Of a stretch of 20,627 nt of DNA, positions 16,401-20,627 are shown one piece after another. The DNA is from Chrysochromulina parva (Eukaryota > Haptophyta > Prymnesiales > Chrysochromulinaceae). The translations under genes were made by a program, and so were the position numbers. Under the pieces are notes generated by a model, which was given only the letters and a program-made list of their open reading frames with translations, was not told where the DNA came from and did no database searches. Positions within the stretch are counted from its first letter, which is position 1. The number at the start of each line of letters is the position of its first letter. The stretch lies in assembly GCA_002887195.1 (NCBI GenBank), contig PJAB01000794.1, positions 1-20,627 on the forward strand, given 5' to 3'.

Positions 16401-18396
16401 TCTGCTCATGCTGCCCGTGCGCCTTGACCGGATGATGACGGCGGCTAGTGCCTTGCACACACCTCGCAGCCCGGCGGACGACGACGGTGCAGGTGGAGCG
16501 GTGCGCACCAGCTTTGGCGATGCCTTCACCTACCACCTGGCACGGGGCGAGACGCCGTCGACGCGGACGATGGACGCGGCGGACGACGCCGTCTCGGGCA
16601 CTCTCGAGGTGCGCTTCCTGTGCGCGCAGACGCTGCGTGCCGTCGGTGCGCCGCTCCTCATCCCAGATGGGCGCGCCGCGCTGAGCATCGCCGCGCCCGC
16701 ACTCAAGCTTTCGCTGTGCGCCATCGAGGCGATACTCATGGCGGGCCGTCCCTTTTCGCCGGACGCGTTGCTTGCGTGCATGGAGCTGGACGAAGCGACC
16801 GCCGCGGCCGCAGCCGCCGCAGAGGCCGCAAGTACACCCCAGTCGGCGGCGGTCGGGGCGGCCGCGGCGGTGCTTGATGCACTCTCGACGACGCATGCGC
16901 TCGTCGACGTCTTCCTCGACCCGTCGCTTTGGAATCCTGCGGACCTCGAGGCCGCTGCCAAGGCCGGCTGGACGCCCGACGGCGTCGAGATTGCGCGCCT
17001 GATCGCCCTCTCCCTCTCGCATGTATTCCCAACGTTTGGAATGGGTGGCGCCGTGCCGAGCGGTACGTCCTCTGTCGTGAGCTCGAGTCAGCTGCTGCTC
17101 ACTCAGGAGCTCACCATCGGTGGCTTCCGGGTGCTTGCGGCGCATGCACACGCGCAAGGCACGCTCGCCCACGGCTGGGAGCGCATGACCGACCTCGCAG
17201 GTGCGAGTGTATGGGTGGGCACGGAGACGACCCAAGTATGGGCGGACGATCTCGGCGCGACGGGCTTCCTGCCGCTTCGCACCAAGCAGCTGCCCACCAT
17301 TTTGCCCGTCGCCGCCAGTCTGCCGGCAGAAGGCACGTCGCCGCTGCAGGTGCAGTTACCAGAGAGTCCTGTGCTGAGTGCTGTGCTGAGCGATGCCAGC
17401 CGGCCGCCCTCCATGTCCAGCGCCGGCGCGATCACGTATTCTCTGGATCCGGAGGCTCCGCCTGCACTCTCCGAGGCGTTCACCATCCTGACCAACTCTC
17501 TCGTGGTGGCGAGCAAGCGCTCGGCCGCCCACATCGTCGAGCAATCCGCGAGTGTGACCGCACAGTGCGTCGCCGGAAGCCGCGAAGAGCTCGAGCGGTG
17601 GCAGCGGAGCCGTGAGGCACGCGCCATCGCCAAGTGGGGAGCTCAGGTGCAGGAGAACGTGGTCGCACCGGTCTTTGGCGCGGTGGGTCAGGCAGCCCTC
17701 AAGTGTGGGGAAACCATGGTGGGCGCACTGACCAACCGCGACCGCGACGGCTATCGGCAGGCTATGGAGGCTATGGAGGTGCGCATGCACCAGACGCTCC
17801 GCTCGTCCCTCGATGCGCATCAGCTCTCGATACAGCAGATCGCCCTCCAGCAGATGCAGATACAGATGCAGCAGCAGCAGGCGCAGCTGGCACAGCTCAC
17901 GCATGCACAGCACGCGTACCAGATGCACCAGATGCACGCACCAGACGCACAGCATGCACAGTATACGCAGGCGTACCAGATGCTGCACCCGCAGCCCTTG
18001 CTCGCGGGCGTACCCAGCGCGACCGTCCACTCCGCCACCGCGCTACAGCTCGAGCGCCTCGCGACCGAGCTTGCACGCGTGCACAAGGATCTTGCCGAGG
18101 TGAAGGCCAGCGCCGCGCCTATCGCCCCCGAGGCCGCCGCCGCCATCCGCGGAGCCGTCGGAGCCGCCGTGGCCGCAAGCGCCGCGGCTGATGCCCAGCT
18201 CTCGAAGCTCTCGAAGGTACCCAGCCCTCCGGCCGCGGCGGCGGCAGCCCTCGAAGGCGTTCGAATGGATCGCGCGCGCATGAGCACGCCACCCAAGGGA
18301 CCTGTCCCCGACGAGGTGATGAAGGGCGCAATCGTCAAGGGCGCGTGGCCAGTGCGCGTGCTCGAGCTTGAGGAGGGCCCCGACGTGACGGCGTGA
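10411..18396 (+). CDS. Giant ankyrin/double-PDZ scaffold protein
   Basis: This is a 2661-residue protein in one uninterrupted exon. The frame is open back to a TTG at 10141, but the first ATG is at 10411, shortly before the ankyrin domain. Residues about 20-138 hold ankyrin repeats (GHVEVARLLLEHGADPELE, FAPIVQLLLEHGADPGAKNK). Two PDZ domains follow at about 320-398 and 649-730. Both carry NESLGLGL as the carboxylate-binding-loop region and [EK]GDRVV/TGDRVV plus NGEPVS, which shows they arose by duplication. Between them lies an Ala/Glu-rich, probably helical segment (about 437-627). Residues about 760-1715 are mostly disordered, with short tandem repeats and RRxSSFGT motifs. Residues about 1720-2310 look folded and helical but match nothing I recognise. 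Residues about 2450-2530 are rich in Gln, Met and His, probably a coiled coil. The parts suggest a multi-partner scaffold at a membrane or the cytoskeleton, by inference from ankyrin and PDZ function. Confidence 0.85.
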   Translation: MKAVPRRPRDPREITHDASDLWFNALHGDAAEVANVIRSVPDGAVNHRGVRQWTCLFAAATRGHVEVARLLLEHGADPELEMEQGWRALMTAAQQGFAPIVQLLLEHGADPGAKNKNGDTALTLAEAANHKTALALLRAPPPALKSVQPPETEPSLAPAAPFVLILPPAPAPAPAPLASIEEEQEAANVREVVSRRERLAARLSAEIGGMKTERATSLEPANVPAESALQIVKGPTDAELRQMRVKQMREEQRAAVAAALAARTPTVPSPAPNAASAPATPSAILSKSPAFRSGATTPMTRGTPAAPSTAGSTSSAAPTVLVTLSRTPNESLGLGLGFDGDDVVVKAIGKDTPAMRCGLLREGDRVVSINGEPVSARSDIRALMTASSAVTLEIERAVEYDDVDETEEAPESVSPQAPESMPAPAPAPAPALANAETLLRVRVAAAALSTEPSAAAAAAAAAAAERLAAARAEAEAERLEALEEEAERAALLAAAVPAQIAAIAADEAEAKGPHSPAEELVAEAKRLMAEVDASDATGFAMSEAEAECLAAEADQMAEAMYAQAQLSADETAAESTATEEAEHMAMDEYAAEGVQAMYVQAKLTEVEAARAAAEHAHSMHRESLTYTEEAPVTAPSRAPALWAIARNAVRVTATLERTPNESLGLGLDFDGDAVVVQAIGENSPAWRSGQLRTGDRVVAMNGEPVSPASDLGALLKHATTVTLEVERAPAVAEAQPSPRTGTTSVKSMRAVLAAHFQRDAKPPVPVAGAAKPPVPVAGAAKPPVPVAGAAKPPAPATGTPAPGASSVAAEAAKLAQQKLKAWDHLVSPLEQRAAAARAAAAQPSEPRGPTRFATLRPVNAPESGTGSDGALAPSNAQSSAAADEEPKRTPRVGRAWLAAQIAKLEQGAENAPPPLPYDEPRLFDKRSLFGYGRIRENARQSIVNASPSVPPTVSPAVSSHLGPSPTVSPPLGTPPMAQAQASSHEVQAIQAALAEAHANVEPAVQASMLPEPMSAVVSARRPSSFGTVLDPPPSLRANPSPLADDNAQLLPLSARSSAPVSARGSAPVSARGSAPNSARGSAPNSARSPGSARGPGPVEVEAMRRSSLERRLKAFETAAADEALLTEQGQAALAELIQDAVRMRLPPALTATARRKLHAAKEGYQTPHGYTPMGYKKVHVGGGETLRMRPMPALGSITPQADLYEFSARATSARGEGARAQYGAQDLEPLAVSETEEAAPYRALAADQKGASASVVATPPAPAPHAAPAPLAASAPMQPAPGDTRRPSSFGTVRPSVGAAPTPMQPTPMQPGGARRPSSFGTVRPSVGAAPTPIQPTPMQPGGARRPSSFGTVQGVRPSAANNAMHTPQYEMSAHEAAHMDTRTPWTHPSTNLPGVALGAEAVDETAVAAESEMALMAVEADPGGAAPVNDDADDANSQNPWIESDQPWIESDEALLKASASLLRSQRFGGEIESSPLQPPLAAGVAAAEPTPLVERRRFSSFADAAAVPTHRFSSFGTAMGVAEDDSFSPVRTRGAVAGDPAEGMWTFAPLRHGGGAEFRREVRAATSQEVPGYAVAGGDSAQSSSARGSPSAYDVDGWPHWPRAKLGAESLLGAESVAASATASCTSSRWCSSSSSIASPTAPPSAPAFAELFDKHVSTGVAPGVAPPAARPLPPAVALPPQCRASAIGSAGSVGSGSSAGVSTGSPAHVGSLSDRIEIGMPPIPAADAARALADCEQEHMSVVASSRRVNNVPAEARARSVLTIISETTVSLTALLLATYEADAAEAAAAQVASQARLSTLASATRACCRRGIQALEAQRDGVHAARRARLGIHGPPDEALPERASPQEEAELARLTAKMHAASQAAQAAARAAVSAKGASPIAAEKQRAMREWLKANVSPLAAEEMRFGSERAAEGFLENAEGAAVEAERALHAYQNELALALGAEAERLERTIEAIGLAMRVAGPVLHRAANQVSVVLRALGFFSGGLVEMPLLMLPVRLDRMMTAASALHTPRSPADDDGAGGAVRTSFGDAFTYHLARGETPSTRTMDAADDAVSGTLEVRFLCAQTLRAVGAPLLIPDGRAALSIAAPALKLSLCAIEAILMAGRPFSPDALLACMELDEATAAAAAAAEAASTPQSAAVGAAAAVLDALSTTHALVDVFLDPSLWNPADLEAAAKAGWTPDGVEIARLIALSLSHVFPTFGMGGAVPSGTSSVVSSSQLLLTQELTIGGFRVLAAHAHAQGTLAHGWERMTDLAGASVWVGTETTQVWADDLGATGFLPLRTKQLPTILPVAASLPAEGTSPLQVQLPESPVLSAVLSDASRPPSMSSAGAITYSLDPEAPPALSEAFTILTNSLVVASKRSAAHIVEQSASVTAQCVAGSREELERWQRSREARAIAKWGAQVQENVVAPVFGAVGQAALKCGETMVGALTNRDRDGYRQAMEAMEVRMHQTLRSSLDAHQLSIQQIALQQMQIQMQQQQAQLAQLTHAQHAYQMHQMHAPDAQHAQYTQAYQMLHPQPLLAGVPSATVHSATALQLERLATELARVHKDLAEVKASAAPIAPEAAAAIRGAVGAAVAASAAADAQLSKLSKVPSPPAAAAAALEGVRMDRARMSTPPKGPVPDEVMKGAIVKGAWPVRVLELEEGPDVTA
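12691..12810 (+). repeat. 30-bp tandem repeat, three perfect copies plus one diverged
   Basis: The 30-bp unit aagccgcccgtaccggtagc plus tggcgccgcc occurs identically at 12691, 12721 and 12751. A fourth, changed copy follows at 12781. It encodes KPPVPVAGAA repeats just after the second PDZ domain of the scaffold. The perfect identity suggests recent expansion. Confidence 0.95.
13567..13701 (+). repeat. 24-bp tandem repeat coding SARGSAP units
   Basis: About five imperfect copies of a 24-bp unit encode an eight-residue repeat (SARGSAPV / SARGSAPN) in the disordered part of the scaffold. The last copies shrink to SARSPG and SARGPG. The regular Ser-Ala-Arg pattern offers many small-residue and basic positions, but its role is unknown. 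Confidence 0.9.
14263..14470 (+). repeat. 90-bp tandem repeat containing the RRPSSFGTV motif
   Basis: Copies begin at 14263, 14353 and 14443 (the last is partial). The first two differ at only two or three bases by eye. Each codes a 30-residue unit starting RRPSSFGTVRPSVGAAPTP and ending in a QPTPMQPGGA-type linker. The unit spreads a motif that also occurs singly at 13468 and, in variant form, at 14902 and 14944. Confidence 0.95.
14731..14771 (+). repeat. 21-bp tandem duplication coding PWIESD twice
   Basis: The sequence ccatggattgaatctgac occurs at 14731 and 14752, giving PWIESDQPWIESDE in the scaffold. It is noticeably less GC-rich than the flanking codons. The acidic-aromatic motif could be a short binding peptide; this is only a suggestion. 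Confidence 0.85.
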
Positions 18397-18710
18397 GATA
18401 AATTGAATATCGATATGTGTCTTGTGAGGCGCATCCTGGAGGCTTCGACAGAGGAGAGATGTGAAGCGCTACAGTAGGGAGAATGTGTCAGTGCCTGTGT
18501 GGAACGCGTGAATGCGTGTGGTGCCTGTGTCGAGGTTAAAAGAGACTTGACGTCGACAGTATAGAGTATTTTTTCGACGCATTCGACTTTGTTCGCTGTG
18601 GGTCACCTCAGTACGCGCGCTCGGTTACCGTATCGTTAACCGACGACCGACACTTCCACGCGAACGAAACGTCCGTGGATCAAACGACCCGTATCAGACC
18701 GCGGCCCGTA
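18397..18710. other. Convergent intergenic region, no gene seen
   Basis: This 314-bp gap holds the 3' flanks of the scaffold and annexin-like genes. The first bases after the scaffold stop are AT-rich (gataaattgaatatcgatat). The octamer gcctgtgt is repeated near 18493 and 18522. Near the right end the sequence atcagacc recurs at 18693, 18710 and 18724, running across the annexin-like stop codon. No RNA gene is apparent. Confidence 0.5.
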
Positions 18711-20267
18711 TCAGACCCGCCGGATCAGACCCGCCGCCTCCACCGGCACCGCCTCCGCTGCTGCAGCATCTTCCACAGGGGTCGGCTCTAGAGCTCGTGA
18801 TGACTCCTCGACGATGGGCAGCGCAGTTGGTTCGTCACTTGGTTCGTCAGTTGACTCCTCAATGATGGGCTGCGCAGCGTGCACGCGAAACGCGGCTGGC
18901 GTCGTGTCGGTTTCGAAAGCAGCACGAGCAACTGCTAGTGCGGCAGCCTTTGCTGCCGCCTCCACCTTTGCCGCCTCGAGGGCCTCGGCAGCCTTTGCCA
19001 CCGCCTCCACCTTTGCCGCCTCGAGTGCCACGGCAGCCTTCGCCGCCGCGTAATACCTCTTGGCCGCCTCGAGTTCGGCTGACGCGGCGGCCAAGGCCGC
19101 TTGCTGCGAAGCCGCTTGCCGCACAGCTTCTTTAGCCCATTTGCAGCGCGTCAAAAGCAGTTTACAGAGATTTTCCTCTAGCACAGATCCGTGATGGCAC
19201 AATTCATCGGGCAGCGACGCGTCGAACATGCATGCAAAGCCGAGCATGATTGCTACCAGCTGCGAACTGCTCGCGCCGCCAAAGATGCGCACAAATGGCT
19301 CCGCAGTCGTGCCTTCATCGATGAAGCTGAGTTCTGCTGCCTGCTCCGCGGCAAGATCAACGTCAGGAACAGCAGCCAGTGCAGATGGCGGCGGGCTCAG
19401 AAAAGCGAGGAGCAAGTCCCTCACGTCACCTCTCAACTGCTCTCGCACCAGCGACTCTAACGTCTGTCCGTGCAGCATGGCGTACTCGTACCGCAGTGCT
19501 TGCGCCGCCTCCAAGTCGGCTGAGCCGATCACTTCGATGAACACGTCCTCACGAAAACGCCGCAAGGGCCGAAGCGCCTGTGCCGTCGTCAGGTCGGCTG
19601 AGCCGATCACGTCGATGAACACGTCCTCACGGATGCACCCGAAGAAGCACGTTTCTCGAGCTGCGTGCAGCTGCCGAGCCTTCCGTGCGGCGTCTGCGTT
19701 TCTCAGACTCCCGCCGCAGCCGTCGGCAGCGCTTGCAGCGCCATCTGGGATCGATTTGAGAACACGTGACACGCGTCGAGAGAGCATGGTCCGCGTCGGC
19801 GAGGCTGGGCACGTACGCTGAATGTGGTGAAGGAGCGTGCGTCTTTCGAAAACCGACTGACCTTCGCCGAGAGCAATGCGTTGCTCATCGAACGCCCGTG
19901 CAACGACAGCAAGCTTTCTCTCCGGCATACGGGAGAGCACTTGAAGCAAGCCAACCGTTGAGATGTTGTGCAGTTTAGTAGCAGATTCCGCAGCTTCGAG
20001 ATGGTTACGCAGCTCTGTCTCAGTGGTGCACGAGGCCGAGGCTGCATTGACCAACATTTCGCCCAGTAGTGATATGGAGAGCTCGGCGAAGCGCTCGTAC
20101 AATGAGCCCGTGTACCCATGTGCTGTCCAAGCATCTGGCAGCCTCTGGAGTGCAGCATCTGGAGTGCAACCGATCAAGGCTGCACCGTCTTCCGCATACT
20201 GTGCGTTGTGCAGCCGTTCGGCGATGATGCGAGCTTCGGCCGCTGGGTCATACGTGGAAGTGTGCAT
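18711..20267 (-). CDS. Divergent annexin-like protein with C-terminal Ala-rich helix
   Basis: This 518-residue single-exon protein starts at an ATG at 20267. Four annexin-type repeats can be traced at about 1-76, 88-170, 197-290 and 300-378. The third is clearest: ARKARQLHAARE, REDVFIEVIGSADLEAAQAL, EYAMLHGQTLESLVREQLRG and DVRDLLLAFL fit the annexin five-helix pattern. Repeat 4 gives FVRIFGGASSSQLVAIMLGF and ENLCKLLLTRCKW. The calcium-binding GxGTD loop is not conserved in any repeat, so classical calcium-dependent phospholipid binding is doubtful. Repeat 3 contains a 26-residue tandem duplication. Residues about 378-450 form an Ala/Glu/Lys helix (ALEAAKVEAVAKAAEALEAA), and the tail is acidic, ending LIRRV. 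It is probably membrane- or cytoskeleton-associated if the fold is intact. A non-annexin helical protein is the main alternative. Confidence 0.68.
   Translation of the reverse strand: MHTSTYDPAAEARIIAERLHNAQYAEDGAALIGCTPDAALQRLPDAWTAHGYTGSLYERFAELSISLLGEMLVNAASASCTTETELRNHLEAAESATKLHNISTVGLLQVLSRMPERKLAVVARAFDEQRIALGEGQSVFERRTLLHHIQRTCPASPTRTMLSRRVSRVLKSIPDGAASAADGCGGSLRNADAARKARQLHAARETCFFGCIREDVFIDVIGSADLTTAQALRPLRRFREDVFIEVIGSADLEAAQALRYEYAMLHGQTLESLVREQLRGDVRDLLLAFLSPPPSALAAVPDVDLAAEQAAELSFIDEGTTAEPFVRIFGGASSSQLVAIMLGFACMFDASLPDELCHHGSVLEENLCKLLLTRCKWAKEAVRQAASQQAALAAASAELEAAKRYYAAAKAAVALEAAKVEAVAKAAEALEAAKVEAAAKAAALAVARAAFETDTTPAAFRVHAAQPIIEESTDEPSDEPTALPIVEESSRALEPTPVEDAAAAEAVPVEAAGLIRRV
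19515..19631 (-). repeat. 78-bp tandem duplication inside annexin-like repeat 3
   Basis: A 39-bp core (gtcggctgagccgatcac and following bases) occurs at 19515-19553 and again at 19593-19631 with one mismatch. The offset is 78 bp, exactly 26 codons. Both copies code REDVFI[DE]VIGSADL. The reading frame is kept, so the protein gains an extra partial helix pair. Confidence 0.9.
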
Positions 20268-20627
20268 CTGACACGACCAACAAGACCGAGGTCATCACAC
20301 CAGCGCGAAAGAAAATGACTTGTACGAAATCTGACGAAACTCGCTTTGAATAATTGCCTTCGAGTCGCACGGGCTACGTGCATTTCGCTTGGCAGCTGCT
20401 AGCTAGTATGTGACCAAATTCCAGAAAGGCCGAGTGTGAGTCGCTTAAGCGCGAACATCAAAATCGCGAACGCACGGCGTCTCGCACGTCTTTCTTTTTG
20501 CGTTCTCCGTGAAAGACTAACGGAAACCTCTTTGATCACACTGACCAAGCGCGTCAATAGCGCAGCGCACCGCGGTCAATACGCAGTGGAGTCGCCTCGA
20601 TCGCGACGCCTACAGAAACGAACGCCG
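20268..20627. other. Upstream region of the annexin-like gene, no gene seen
   Basis: These 360 bp lie upstream of the annexin-like start codon and run to the window edge. They are less GC-rich than the coding regions and contain only short open frames without resemblance to known families. The region probably includes the promoter of the annexin-like gene, and possibly that of a gene beyond the edge. No TATA consensus or RNA gene was identified. Confidence 0.4.

Overview
This window looks like nuclear DNA from a compact, GC-rich eukaryotic alga. Three things support this: large intron-poor genes, one clear GT-AG intron, and a short protein whose N-terminus resembles the bipartite presequence used to enter a complex (secondary, red-type) plastid. 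The protein families (F-box/WD40, WDR74/NSA1, J-domain, EF-hand, Josephin, annexin, ankyrin-PDZ) are all eukaryotic. A haptophyte or another chromist alga is the best guess, but the sequence alone cannot settle the lineage.

Layout from left to right: (1) 1-2169, minus: an F-box/WD40 protein running off the left edge, whose C-terminus is an H2A-like histone fold. (2) 2312-3784, plus: WDR74/NSA1, a 60S ribosome-assembly factor with a very acidic tail. (3) 4303-4959, minus: a probable plastid protein with a Coa1/Tim21-like fold. (4) 5151-5963, plus: a J-domain-like protein with HPE in place of HPD. (5) 6447-9020, minus: a protein with two N-terminal and four C-terminal EF-hands around a proline-rich segment and a coiled coil. 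(6) 9235-10162, minus: a Josephin-like cysteine protease whose catalytic domain is split by a 106-nt intron. (7) 10411-18396, plus: a 2661-residue scaffold with ankyrin repeats, two PDZ domains and several families of short tandem repeats. (8) 18711-20267, minus: a divergent annexin-like protein with a duplicated segment inside its third repeat.

Six of the eight genes form three head-to-head pairs with short intergenic gaps (142, 191 and 248 bp), which probably hold shared promoters. The gaps between convergent genes (3785-4302, 5964-6446, 18397-18710) appear non-coding. I see no tRNA, rRNA, CRISPR array or mobile element.

The genes do not form one pathway. Two of them (F-box and Josephin-like) point to ubiquitin signalling, two (EF-hand and annexin-like) belong to calcium-linked families, and one (WDR74) to ribosome assembly. 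The most unusual object is gene 1: one continuous reading frame joins an F-box, WD40 repeats and a histone H2A-like fold. This suggests a ubiquitin-ligase adaptor that could engage chromatin through a built-in histone module.
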